Shown: piece after piece, positions 33,370 through 42,392 of the stretch | Layout: every line of letters begins with the position of its first letter | How positions within the stretch are numbered: position 1 is the stretch's first letter | From: Nocardia pseudobrasiliensis NBRC 108224 | GTDB taxonomy: Bacteria; Actinomycetota; Actinomycetes; Mycobacteriales; Mycobacteriaceae | Length of the DNA stretch: 64,000 nucleotides | Direction: 5' to 3' | Assembly (NCBI RefSeq): GCF_001613105.1 | Contig: NZ_BDBS01000051.1 | Coordinates: 26,771 to 90,770, forward strand | Notes under the pieces: generated by a model | What the model was told of the DNA's origin: nothing | The model's input: only the letters and a program-made list of their open reading frames with translations | Databases searched by the model: none | Translations under genes and position numbers: made by a program

Positions 33370-34635
33370 ATGTCGACAGACACGCCCGCGGCCGTGGCGG
33401 CCCACACGCACAGCCTGTCCGCCCTGGATTCCGCGACCGATGCCGAATTGGCCGCCATGGCCGATATCGCCGACGGCGCAACGGTTGTCGCGCTCGGCGA
33501 GGGCGCGCACTTCGTCGCCGAATTCGGTGCGGCCCGTCGCCGCCTACTGCGCTATCTGGTCGAACAGCTCGGATTCACCGTATTGGCCTTCGAATTCGGT
33601 TTCGCCGAGGCCTTCGCCCTGGATGCCTGGCTGCGGGGCGACGGTCCCGAAGCCGCGCTGAGCGATCTGGCCGGAACCATGGCCTCCGGCCTGGACACCA
33701 CGATGGCGCTGTGGCTGCGGCGCTACAACGCCACCGCCCAGCGCCCGGTCCGGCTGATCGGTGTGGACGTCCCCGTCGCGGGCGGTACCCTGCGTCCGGC
33801 GCTCGAACCGCTCATCGCCTATCTCGATCGGGTCGATCCCGAGCAAACCCCGCTCGCCCGTAGGGCATTGGATATCTCCGCCCGGGTCGAGGGTGATTCG
33901 GCCGCCGCCGTGGCGCCCCGCTGGGCCGCCCTGGACGAATCCGACCGCACCGCCCTGGCCGCGGCCCTGTCCCGGTTGTCGGTGCGCATGCGCGCCCTGG
34001 AACCGCTCTACCTCGCCCGCGGCGACCGCGAATCCTATGAGCTGGCCCGACGGCACCTCGACGTCGCGGTCCACACCGAGTACATGTTCACCAGCATGCA
34101 CGAATTGCTCTACGGCACAGGCGGTCTCCCCATGGATCCGACCGCGCGCGACTGGCTGATGGCCGATACCCTGCGCTGGCATCTGGATCGCCTGCCCGGC
34201 GAGGCCCGGGTGGTCCTGATGGCCCACAACAACCACATCCAGAAGACGCCGATCGAATTCGAGCCCGGCCGTATCGCGGCCTATCCCATGGGCTACTACC
34301 TGGCCGAATCATTGGGCGACGCGTATCACACCGTGGCCTTCACCCACACCGCCGACACGGTCCCGGAAATGGTCCTCGACACCGGTCATCCGCTGGGCTT
34401 TCGCGTCGAGGAGACCGCCACCCCCACCCCGACCTCGGGCAGTTTCGAAGATGCCGTCGCGGCGGCGGGTTTCGCGAAATCGGTGTCTCTCACCAATCTT
34501 CGCCCGCTGCGAGGTGACTCCGATATCGAGCTGACCAGCCTGCGCAGTCAGAGCGTCTCGATGCCGATCGCGGTGGCGGAGGCGTTCGACGCGGTTCTCA
34601 CCGTGCCCACGACCACCAATGCCTATCGCGAATAA
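33370..34635 (+). CDS. Erythromycin esterase-like hydrolase
   Basis: A 421-residue protein of the Ere/succinoglycan-synthesis family. The first active-site segment is VVALGEGAHFVAEF (Glu44, His47, equivalent to the essential Glu/His of EreB by alignment from memory). A second acidic patch is FEFGFAEAFALD, and a later conserved segment is VVLMAHNNHIQKTP. The fold is that of esterases opening macrolide lactones, but most relatives have no tested substrate. Start ATG 33370. It is 16 bases after the IclR gene, so possibly co-transcribed. Its last codons overlap the convergent DUF218 gene by 13 bases. Confidence 0.78.
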   Translation: MSTDTPAAVAAHTHSLSALDSATDAELAAMADIADGATVVALGEGAHFVAEFGAARRRLLRYLVEQLGFTVLAFEFGFAEAFALDAWLRGDGPEAALSDLAGTMASGLDTTMALWLRRYNATAQRPVRLIGVDVPVAGGTLRPALEPLIAYLDRVDPEQTPLARRALDISARVEGDSAAAVAPRWAALDESDRTALAAALSRLSVRMRALEPLYLARGDRESYELARRHLDVAVHTEYMFTSMHELLYGTGGLPMDPTARDWLMADTLRWHLDRLPGEARVVLMAHNNHIQKTPIEFEPGRIAAYPMGYYLAESLGDAYHTVAFTHTADTVPEMVLDTGHPLGFRVEETATPTPTSGSFEDAVAAAGFAKSVSLTNLRPLRGDSDIELTSLRSQSVSMPIAVAEAFDAVLTVPTTTNAYRE

Positions 34636-35222
34636 CGGATCAACGCCGCGACCGCTTTGGGGCCGGCGAGCCATTCGCGGATCGTATTGCGCACCAGCGT
34701 TGTTCGCTTGCACTCACAGTAGGCGTCCACGCCGTCGGCATCGATGCCCGCGCCGCGACACAGGGCGATGGCCCGCGCCGCGTGCCGGGGCTGAGTGACG
34801 ATGATCGCGCGATCGATGCCGAAATGACGATGTGCGCGTTCACATGTCGCCCTGGTCGACACCCCCGCCCCGTCGGCCCGCACGAGGTCCGGATCGACCC
34901 CGCGCTCGAGCAGATAGCCGCGCATCGACGCGATCTCGTCACCGGACGCACCCGCCGAATCACCGGAGATCAGCACCCCGTCGACCTTGCCCGCCGCCAG
35001 CAACTCGATCGCGATATCGAGCCGTCCGCGCAGATACGCCATCGGCCGACCATCCACACCGACCCGCGCCCCCGGCACGATCACAACCGGAGCCCACGGC
35101 ACGGTCTCCACTCCGAAGCGATGCCCCGCCGAGAGCCTCCTCAGCCGGACATCAGCCGACACCACGATCAATATCAGCGCCGAGCCGACGCCGAGCATCC
35201 ATTTCGTCCACACCGCCATCAT
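34623..35222 (-). CDS. SanA/YdcF-like DUF218 membrane protein
   Basis: A 199-residue protein with one N-terminal transmembrane segment (about 8-25). The DUF218 core is PVVIVPGARVGVDGRPMAYL, DGVLISGDSAGASGDEIASM and AIIVTQPRHAARAIAL, the SanA-like subgroup. SanA relates to envelope barrier function and vancomycin tolerance in enterobacteria; the actinobacterial role is unknown. It is convergent and overlapping with the esterase-like gene. It is the second DUF218 protein in this window. Confidence 0.78.
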   Translation of the reverse strand: MMAVWTKWMLGVGSALILIVVSADVRLRRLSAGHRFGVETVPWAPVVIVPGARVGVDGRPMAYLRGRLDIAIELLAAGKVDGVLISGDSAGASGDEIASMRGYLLERGVDPDLVRADGAGVSTRATCERAHRHFGIDRAIIVTQPRHAARAIALCRGAGIDADGVDAYCECKRTTLVRNTIREWLAGPKAVAALIRYSR

Positions 35223-35257
35223 TCCGGCAGACCGCGCGATGTCGAACCAACCGCGAC

Positions 35258-35491
35258 TCAGTTACCGCCCCCGCTGAACAGAAGCAGACGCCGCCGTCGC
35301 TCGGCACGCCTCACCGCCTCCGCCGCCGCGGCCGCCGCCTCCTGCTCCGAAGCGCCTTTACGCAGGGCCTCGTCATAAGCCGCCACACTCACCGCCTCGA
35401 TCCTGGCAGCTCTCCGACGCCGAACGCCATCAACCAGTCCCACAGTTCCCGCCTCCCATATCCGAACCGATACCACCCCAGCCTGTCCCAT
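35258..35491 (-). CDS. Small basic helical protein, hypothetical
   Basis: 77 residues from ATG 35491. The second half is a highly charged Ala-rich helix (EALRKGASEQEAAAAAAEAV followed by RRAERRRRLLLF) ending in Gly-Gly-Gly-Asn. No family is recognised. A longer frame to 35551 exists. Codon pattern is plausible but evidence for expression is only the open frame between the MFS remnant and the DUF218 gene. Confidence 0.4.
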   Translation of the reverse strand: MGQAGVVSVRIWEAGTVGLVDGVRRRRAARIEAVSVAAYDEALRKGASEQEAAAAAAEAVRRAERRRRLLLFSGGGN

Positions 35492-35564
35492 CCCCAACCC
35501 GCAGCACATCAATCCAGAGCATGACAACCGCACCCACCACATACTCCCCACGACCGACCCACCC

Positions 35565-36814
35565 TCAAACCTCCGAACTCGCCGACCGTCGCCACGGCAG
35601 CAACAGCGAGCTGGTCACCAACAGCACGGCGGCACAGCCGATCGCGGTCCGCGTGCTGGTGGCCGCGGCCAGCAGACCTCCGACCGCGATGAATGCGGGT
35701 TGAACGCTTTTGGAGCTGATCGACCACGCGGTGCCGACGCGAGCCATGTAGTCGTCGGCAGTGGCGTTCATGCGGTAGGTGGTGAAGATTGGATTGAACA
35801 CCCCGGCGCAGAACAGGAGCAGGGTGTCGGCGGCCACGATGACGATCAGTCCGCCGACACCGGGACCCGCGAGCACCATCAGCCCGAGCCAGCAGGTGCG
35901 TAAGGCTCCGAATCCGAGCAGTACCGCCCGCCCGCCGAAGCGCGTCACCAATCTCGGCGCGCACAATGCTCCGGCCAGTCCGCCCACCGTGGGAAGGCCC
36001 ATCGCCAGACCGTATTGCCAAGGCGTGAAGCCCAGCTCGCGCAGCATCAGCAGCGCCATCAGCGGCCCGGTGAGCATGAGTGAGCCGCCGAACAGCATGG
36101 CGTTCCAGAACAGTCGTCGTAGCAGCGGGTGACCGAAGATGTAGGACCATCCGCTGTGAATCTCCACGGCCCGATGACGGCCGGGGCGTCGATGTTCGGG
36201 CGCGGGCTCCGGCGTGGCGATACCGCGCAGTCCGAGCGCCGACAGCAGATAACTCCCGGCGTCGACGAGGATGGTGAACGTCGCGCCGAACATCGAGACC
36301 AGTGCGCCCCCGATCGGCGCGCCGACGATGGACACCGTCCAGAACACGGTTTCCAGGCGGCTGTTCGCGCGCATCCGAATCGGTTCGGGCACCAGCGATT
36401 TCACGTAGGCGCCGTTGGCGGCGTTGAACACGATCGTGCACAGGGCGCTCATCGCGCCCACCACGCACAGCTGCGCATAACTCAGCACCCCGAGCCACGC
36501 GGCCGCCGGAACGCTGGCGAGCACGGCGAATGCCACCAGATCCGCCCGCACCATGATCGCGCGTTTGCGACGGAATTCGACGAACGGTCCCAATGGAAGC
36601 GCCACGGCCGCGGCCGCAATCCCTGACAGTGCCGCCATCAACGACACCTGCAGATCCGAGCGCCCACAATCAGAATCGCGACCAGCGGCAAAGCCCCCGC
36701 ACCCAGCGCGCTCCCCAGTTGGCTGACAGCCGCCGAACCCCAGAGCCGATAGAAATCCGGCGAGAGCCGATCTGTGGTGTCAGGTCCGCTGGGAGAGATG
36801 GACGAGGATATCAT
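35565..36814 (-). pseudogene. MFS drug/multidrug exporter broken by a single-base frameshift
   Basis: The long frame (35565-36659) encodes 10 or 11 helices of an MFS exporter, with LGPFVEFRRKRAIM as the conserved loop between helices 2 and 3. It lacks helix 1. Helix 1 is found in another frame just upstream (36814 to 36659): FYRLWGSAAVSQLGSALGAG then LPLVAILIVGA. The two join exactly if one T is added at 36659 (GCTTCG instead of GCTCG), restoring VGA-SDLQVSL, the usual family sequence. The reconstructed ATG at 36814 overlaps the P450 3' end by 35 bases. It is either a pseudogene, a programmed shift or a sequencing error. Confidence 0.75.
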
Positions 36815-38105
36815 CCGCCGCCCACAGCACGAACCGCTCGATCGGTGTAACCGTATGCCCGGCAGCGAGTTCGAAGCGGAACCGGCGAATCAAGATCGCC
36901 AGCACCAGCTCCGCCTCCACCATCGCCAAGGACGCGCCCTCGCATGCCCGGGGGCCCAGGCCGAAGGGTAGGTAGGCGTAGCGCGGGCGGGCGGAGGCTT
37001 GGGCGGGGAGGAAGCGGTCGGGGTCGAAACGGTGTGGGGCGGGCCAGTATTCGGGGTTCAGGTGGATGGCTCGGAAGGGGAGGAAGATCGTTGTGCCGGT
37101 GGGGATCTCGTAACCGGCGAGGGTCAGGGGTGCGGTGGTTTCGCGGGCGCCGTAGGGGCCGGGGGTGTACAGGCGCATCGATTCCTGGAGGACCATGCGC
37201 AGGTAGGGCAGGTGTTTGAGGTCGCGGTAGGTGGGGGTGCGGTCGGTGAGGACCTCGGCGAGTTCGGTGGCGACCCGGTCGGCGATTTCGGCGTGCTGGG
37301 CGAGGAGATACAGGGTCCACGACACCGCGACGCCGGTGGTGTGGTGGGCGGCGAGCATGGTCATCACCACGGTGTCGCGGATGCGCTCGGGTGGCTGATT
37401 CGCGGCGGCCAGCGCACCGATCAGATCGCTGTGGTCACCCGGTGTCGGATCGGTCCGGTGCGCGGCCAGCACCTCGTCGACGGTCGCGCGCAGGAAGGCC
37501 AGCGCGTCCTGCGCGCCGTCGGTCGCACCCTGCCCGGTCTCGTACAGTCGCGCCAGCTGATCGGAGAGCACCCGTTCGAACGCCGAAACCACCTGGCGGG
37601 CCCGCTCTCCGGACCGCCATCCGCTCCCCAGCGCGTACGCGCAGATCATGCGCAGCGACAGCTCGCTCAGGTCGCGTTGCAGCGGAATCGGGCCGTCGGC
37701 GGCCGCCCAGCGGTCGGCCATCTCCTCGGTCAGGGCGACGAATTCGCCGAAATGCGCCTCGTGCGAGGCGCGCCCGGCCAGCACCGACAGCAGCGCCCGC
37801 CGCCACGGCCCGTGCTCGGCGGCGTCGAAGGTCTGCAGATTGTCCGATTCCTGAAGTGGCGCAAGGAATTCGAACAGGGCGTCGGGACGGGCGTCGATCC
37901 GGGCGACGGCCTCGAGCAGTTTCGGATCGGCGACCGACACGACCCGCGAGACCCCGGGTAGCGGGAACCGAACCACCGGGCCGTAGTCGGCGTGGATTCG
38001 CAACTGGTAGTTGTGCAATCCACCCGCGGCCGCGATCTCGGCGAGCCCGTCGCCGTCCGGACCCGGAATCGTCGTCCAGGCGCTGTCGACCTCCGCTGCT
38101 GTCAC
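36780..38105 (-). CDS. Cytochrome P450 with atypical I-helix
   Basis: A 441-residue P450 without a membrane anchor. Heme-binding loop FGLGPRACEG supplies the Cys thiolate. The K-helix ExxR is LQESMR, and the PERF-like segment is HRFDPDRFLPA. The I-helix reads MLAAHHTTGVAVSW where the usual form is AGHETT, so the Gly and the acid used in proton delivery are replaced by Ala and His. The GTG start at 38105 follows GGGGAGAC. Electron partners are not encoded nearby. The MFS remnant overlaps its end, suggesting a former biosynthesis/export unit. Confidence 0.88.
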   Translation of the reverse strand: MTAAEVDSAWTTIPGPDGDGLAEIAAAGGLHNYQLRIHADYGPVVRFPLPGVSRVVSVADPKLLEAVARIDARPDALFEFLAPLQESDNLQTFDAAEHGPWRRALLSVLAGRASHEAHFGEFVALTEEMADRWAAADGPIPLQRDLSELSLRMICAYALGSGWRSGERARQVVSAFERVLSDQLARLYETGQGATDGAQDALAFLRATVDEVLAAHRTDPTPGDHSDLIGALAAANQPPERIRDTVVMTMLAAHHTTGVAVSWTLYLLAQHAEIADRVATELAEVLTDRTPTYRDLKHLPYLRMVLQESMRLYTPGPYGARETTAPLTLAGYEIPTGTTIFLPFRAIHLNPEYWPAPHRFDPDRFLPAQASARPRYAYLPFGLGPRACEGASLAMVEAELVLAILIRRFRFELAAGHTVTPIERFVLWAADDILVHLSQRT

Positions 38106-38282
38106 GATGTCTCCCCGATGGTCGTCCTCTGCGCCATCCTCCTCGCCTCACCAGTCCGGCGCAACCGCGAAAGTCCTTGATGTACACCGTGTCTCAGGTA
38201 CTCTCGGCGGCCGTGTCATACCCGCGAGCCAGGCGCGAATGGCGCGGCGGGGTGATGCGAACCGGCCCCGGCCGCCTCGAGG

Positions 38283-39707
38283 ATGACACCCATGACCCCG
38301 CGCCGTTGGATCCTCACCACCGCGGCGGTGGCCGCCCTCGCCACCGCCTGCACCCCCACCACACCCGACATCGCCTGGTCACACTGCACCGAGAACGCCG
38401 AATTCGATTGCGCCACACTACAAGTCCCGATCGACTGGACCCGACCCGACGGCGAGACCATCGATCTCGCCCTGATCCGCCGACCCGCCACCGACCGCGC
38501 CCACCGCATCGGCGCCCTCATATCGCTACCCGGCGGCCCCGGCACATCCGGCGTCGACGAGATCCTGCACGGCAAATTCTCCCCCCGCCTGCGCGAACGC
38601 TTCGACATCATCAGCCTCGACCCCCGCGGCGTCGGCCGCAGCCACCCCCTGCGCTGCGACGCCGGACTCGCCGCCCGGTTCCCCGACCCGATCCCCGATC
38701 TCGGCGCACGCCTCGACGACATCCACTCTTACGCACGAACTCTCGCCCGAACCTGCCGCGACCACACCGGCCCACTGATCGACCACCTCGACGCCGCCAG
38801 CGTCGCCCGCGACATCGAACAACTCCGCCACACCCTCGACGAGGACCGCCTCAGCATCTACAGCCGCTCCTACGGCACCATGCCCGCACAGTCCTACGCC
38901 GAACTGTTCCCCACCCGACTACGCGCCCTGGTCCTCGACAGCGTCGACGACCACAGCCTCGACGGCACCGGCTTCCTCGACACCGAAGCCCGCGCCGCAC
39001 AGGACACCTTCGAGGAATTCGCTTCCTGGTGCGCCCGCGAACCCGCCTGCCCACTCCACGACCGCGACCCACACCGGATCTTCGACGACCTCTACGCCGC
39101 GGCCTCACACAACACCCTGCGCGACCCACACACCCCCGATCGGCCCCTGGCCCCGATGGACCTGTCGGTCACCGTGATCAAACAGCTCTACGCCCCCGAC
39201 TGGCCCGCCCTGGCCGACCAACTCCGCGCACTCCTCGACCAGCCCGCCACCACCCCGCTACCACCTATCGCACCGCCCACTCCCTCGGGCGCCCCCGCCC
39301 CCATGCCCGGCGTCATCGCCTGCAGTGACTGGCAATTCGACCTCCCCGACCAACACACCTGGCAACGCGCCTGGCACACCCAGAACACCCTCGCCCCCAC
39401 CCTGCGCGCCCACTTCGCCTGGACCGCCGCGAGCATCTGCTCCGGCTGGCCCATCGCCCCCGCCAATCCCCCACACCCACCCCGCGTGATCGACGGCCCG
39501 CCCATCCTCGTCCTGAGCTCCCTGCACGACCCCGCCACCCCCCACGAATGGGCCCGTCAGGTCACCACCCGCACCGACCGCGCCACCATGCTCACCTACC
39601 ACGGCTGGGGACACGGCGTCTACGACCGAACCGCCTGCACCACAACCGCCACCGACGACTACCTGATCTCCCTCATCCCACCCACCACCGACTGTCCCGC
39701 CGCCTGA
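38283..39707 (+). CDS. Secreted alpha/beta hydrolase, tripeptidyl-aminopeptidase-like
   Basis: A 474-residue exported hydrolase. The N-terminus (RRWILTTAAVAALATAC) is a signal peptide, possibly a lipoprotein signal with Cys about residue 23, though the lipobox is weak. The oxyanion-hole region is SLPGGPGTSGVD with DPRGVGRS. The nucleophile elbow is SRSYGT, where the first Gly of GxSxG is Ser. The acid and base are in LSSLHDPATP and HGWGHGV near the C-terminus, the SlpD/SlpE arrangement that includes a C-terminal TAP-like domain. Probably an exopeptidase or esterase outside the cell. Confidence 0.82.
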   Translation: MTPMTPRRWILTTAAVAALATACTPTTPDIAWSHCTENAEFDCATLQVPIDWTRPDGETIDLALIRRPATDRAHRIGALISLPGGPGTSGVDEILHGKFSPRLRERFDIISLDPRGVGRSHPLRCDAGLAARFPDPIPDLGARLDDIHSYARTLARTCRDHTGPLIDHLDAASVARDIEQLRHTLDEDRLSIYSRSYGTMPAQSYAELFPTRLRALVLDSVDDHSLDGTGFLDTEARAAQDTFEEFASWCAREPACPLHDRDPHRIFDDLYAAASHNTLRDPHTPDRPLAPMDLSVTVIKQLYAPDWPALADQLRALLDQPATTPLPPIAPPTPSGAPAPMPGVIACSDWQFDLPDQHTWQRAWHTQNTLAPTLRAHFAWTAASICSGWPIAPANPPHPPRVIDGPPILVLSSLHDPATPHEWARQVTTRTDRATMLTYHGWGHGVYDRTACTTTATDDYLISLIPPTTDCPAA

Positions 39708-39710
39708 GAC

Positions 39711-40457
39711 CTAGTCGCGCAGCGCGGCCACGTACTGCGCCCAGGTCTGCACGCCGTCGCGATGTTCGGGGGTCAGGTTGTAGCCGCTGCGGTAGCCGTG
39801 AGCGATCTTGCCGCGCAATGGCATTCGCACGATTCGCCGGGGTCGGCCACGCTGGGCTCGCCAGATCTCGACCAGTTCGCCGAGGGTCAGGATCTCCGGG
39901 CCGCCGAACTCCGGTGCGCGGCCCAGGGGCCGGCCCTCGACGGTTTCGGCGATCCGCAGTGCGGCGTCCTCGGTGGCCGCGGGCTGGAATCGGAAGTCCA
40001 GCGGCAGCGGCGCGAAGGGCAGTCGTTCGGTCCGGCGCAGGACGTTCGCGATCAGGGTGTGGAACTGGGTGGCGCGCAGAATCGTATGCGGCACAGTGCC
40101 TCCGGCGATCAGCTCCTCACAGGCCAGCTTGTAGCGGTAGAACCGCAGCGGGATCCGATCGATGCCGACGATGGACACATACAGCACATGCCGGACATCG
40201 CCCGCCACCGCCAGCAGGTTGCGCGTCTGCGCCACATCGGTTCTGCCCATTCGGCGCGGATCGGAGGCCGCGTGCACGATCAGCTCCGCACCCTGCACGG
40301 CCGCGCGCACCCCCTCCCCGGTGGCCAGATCCCCGACATGGGTGCCCGCCCCCTCCCTGCGAGACAGCACCCGCACCTCGTGTCCGCGCACCCGCAACCG
40401 TTCGACCAATCGCCTACCGAGGGCGCCGGTGCCCCCGGTTACGAGAACCGTGCTCAT
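39711..40457 (-). CDS. NmrA-like NAD(P)-binding protein
   Basis: A 248-residue atypical SDR. The N-terminal nucleotide motif is VTGGTGALGRRLVERL with RVLSRRE at the end of the next strand. A further segment HVLYVSIVGIDRIPLRFYRYK resembles the YxxxK area (Tyr and Lys in YRYK), and ILRATQFH is typical of NmrA/HSCARG-type proteins. ATG 40457 gives the family start. It may act as a redox sensor or quinone reductase. It faces away from the FAD oxidase gene. Confidence 0.8.
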   Translation of the reverse strand: MSTVLVTGGTGALGRRLVERLRVRGHEVRVLSRREGAGTHVGDLATGEGVRAAVQGAELIVHAASDPRRMGRTDVAQTRNLLAVAGDVRHVLYVSIVGIDRIPLRFYRYKLACEELIAGGTVPHTILRATQFHTLIANVLRRTERLPFAPLPLDFRFQPAATEDAALRIAETVEGRPLGRAPEFGGPEILTLGELVEIWRAQRGRPRRIVRMPLRGKIAHGYRSGYNLTPEHRDGVQTWAQYVAALRD

Positions 40458-40630
40458 GATCACCACCCAACCGCACTCGGCCGCCTCGCCACAACCGAGC
40501 CGCCGCATGTCATGACGCGCGGTGTGAAACGTGGCGCTTTCGCGCCACACATACCCCCTCACCACGGCCGTCGTCGAGCCGCTGCGCTCGGGGCAGACGA
40601 AGTGGCCGGGGTGTGGTTAGCTGTGGGGCC

Positions 40631-41905
40631 ATGAGCACGACGCTGGCCGCACTGCCGGAGGAATTCCTACCCCGCGACACTGCGGATGTCGTTCGGACAG
40701 TTCGCGATTCACGGCCACAACCGCTCACCGTGTACGGCGGTGAGCCCACCGGCGAGGACGAGCTCGGCCCGCCCGACCGGCGTGTCGTGCTGTCGCTGCG
40801 CCGAATGAACCGGGTACAGGCGGTCGACGCCGACGCCCGACTGGTCCGGGTGCAGGCGGGCGCGCGACTGTCCGATATCGACCGCACCCTGGGCGCGCAC
40901 GGGCTGGGCCTGCCGGTCGTCGGCGACCATCGCGAAATCACCGCGGGCGGATTCGCGGCTGTGGGCGGTCTCAGCGGCGCCTCGCACCGATACGGCATGT
41001 TCAGCGACAATGTGGTCTCCCTCGAATATGTCGATCCCGAGGGCAGATTCGGCACCTGCGGGCGCGCCCATCACACCGACCGGTTCCGCCGCATCCTCGG
41101 CAGCGGCGGGCGCGCGGGCATCATCACCGCGCTCACCCTCGAGGCCGTGGAGGTCGACAAGGACCGCACCTGGCTGACCTCCGACGCGCACCGGTTCCTG
41201 GATTTCGACACCTTCGTGGAGCATTCGCTCGCCGAGATCGTCAGGCCGGGTGACGCCATGCTTCAGGTCGGCCGCTGGGTGGACACCGCGCCGCTGCGCG
41301 TCTCGCGGCCGGTGGGCACCGGCAATATCCAACTGGGCACCGTACGCTTCGGCCAGTGGTCGAGCCTGCATCCCACCGCCGCCACCCCCTCGCTGCGCGC
41401 CCGTCGCGAACTCGGCGCCCGGGCCCGGAAATCGCTGGGCGCCATCGCCTCGGCCGCCAAGGGCCCGGCCGGTATGCCCGTGCGCAATGCCGCCGCCGGT
41501 GCGCTGATGTTCGCTCCGAAGGTGCTGACCCTGCGCGATGCGGAGTATCTCGCCGATACGGTGATCACCTCCTCCGAGCGCGGACCCGCCTACCGAGTCG
41601 GCGTCTTCGCGCCGCTGTCGACCTACACCGCGGTGTTCCACCGGCTGCACGATATGCTCACCGACCATCGCGAGCGCGGCGGCGTCTTCACCGTCATCTC
41701 CGCCCTCACCTACGGCGTGCGCTCGCCCTATCTGCACGAATTGTCCGGCGAGGACCACGGTTTCATCTCCTTCACCTGCCGACTGCGCCCCATCGGCACC
41801 TACTCCGGCAAGTCGGGCACCCCGGATGTGCTGCGCGACATCGACTCCGGCATCGACGACATCCTGCGCGCCGAGCGGGCCCGCCGGTATCACGCGGCGG
41901 ACTGA
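40631..41905 (+). CDS. FAD-binding oxidoreductase (PCMH/VAO type)
   Basis: A 424-residue flavoprotein. The PCMH-type FAD domain runs from VVLSLRRMNRVQAVDADARL through QAGARLSDIDRTLGAHGLGL and GGFAAVGGLSGASHRYGMF to RRILGSGGRAGIITALTLE. The C-terminal half is a cap domain with no recognised specificity motif. There is no His/Cys at the usual covalent flavin sites that I can identify. Substrate unknown. Start ATG 40631 follows a GGGG stretch. A strong hairpin closes the gene. Confidence 0.75.
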   Translation: MSTTLAALPEEFLPRDTADVVRTVRDSRPQPLTVYGGEPTGEDELGPPDRRVVLSLRRMNRVQAVDADARLVRVQAGARLSDIDRTLGAHGLGLPVVGDHREITAGGFAAVGGLSGASHRYGMFSDNVVSLEYVDPEGRFGTCGRAHHTDRFRRILGSGGRAGIITALTLEAVEVDKDRTWLTSDAHRFLDFDTFVEHSLAEIVRPGDAMLQVGRWVDTAPLRVSRPVGTGNIQLGTVRFGQWSSLHPTAATPSLRARRELGARARKSLGAIASAAKGPAGMPVRNAAAGALMFAPKVLTLRDAEYLADTVITSSERGPAYRVGVFAPLSTYTAVFHRLHDMLTDHRERGGVFTVISALTYGVRSPYLHELSGEDHGFISFTCRLRPIGTYSGKSGTPDVLRDIDSGIDDILRAERARRYHAAD

Positions 41906-41916
41906 CACGCGAACGA

Positions 41917-41950
41917 CGAACGCCCCGGCCGATTCCGGCCGGGGCGTTCG
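41917..41950. terminator. Bidirectional terminator hairpin
   Basis: 15-bp perfect stem CGAACGCCCCGGCCG with a four-base ATTC loop, between the convergent FAD oxidase and ctaF genes. Confidence 0.8.
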
Positions 41951-41962
41951 TGCGGAGAGAAC

Positions 41963-42379
41963 TCAGTGCTTCTCGGGACCCAGGTGGTACTCGAACACCA
42001 GCCCGCCGACCGTGGTCAGGATGCAGATCACGCCGATCGCGATCAGCCACAGCTGGAAGAACGCGAAACCGATGGCGGTGACCGAGCCCGACGCGGCGAT
42101 CAGGATGGGCCAGAAGCTACCGGGCGAGAAGAAGCCCAGGTCGCCGGCGCCGTCCACGATCTCGGCCTCCTCGTAGTCCTCGGGGCGCAGGTCGAGACGA
42201 CGCGCCACGAAGCGGAAGTAGGTGCCGACGATCAGGGTCAGGCCCGCGGTCAGCACGATGGCCGTGGTACCCGCCCACTCGACGCCGGTGCGCGACTGGC
42301 CGGTGAAGAAGGCATAGATGACCGCCACGATGATGAAGAACACCGTGAGCAGCTCGAAGATGCGTGCTTCGACCTTCAT
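41963..42379 (-). CDS. ctaF: Cytochrome c oxidase subunit IV (actinobacterial)
   Basis: A 138-residue membrane protein with four helices: one pair near the N-terminus (LLTVFFIIVAVIYAFF and TAIVLTAGLTLIVGTYF) and one pair near the end, the latter after the FFSPGSFWPI segment. It matches the Rv2199c-type subunit of the aa3 oxidase. It is 13 bases downstream of ctaC, as in other actinobacteria, and together with ctaE supplies subunits of the bcc-aa3 supercomplex. The catalytic subunit ctaD is not in this window. Confidence 0.92.
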   Translation of the reverse strand: MKVEARIFELLTVFFIIVAVIYAFFTGQSRTGVEWAGTTAIVLTAGLTLIVGTYFRFVARRLDLRPEDYEEAEIVDGAGDLGFFSPGSFWPILIAASGSVTAIGFAFFQLWLIAIGVICILTTVGGLVFEYHLGPEKH

Positions 42380-42392
42380 GTCAGTTCAGTCC

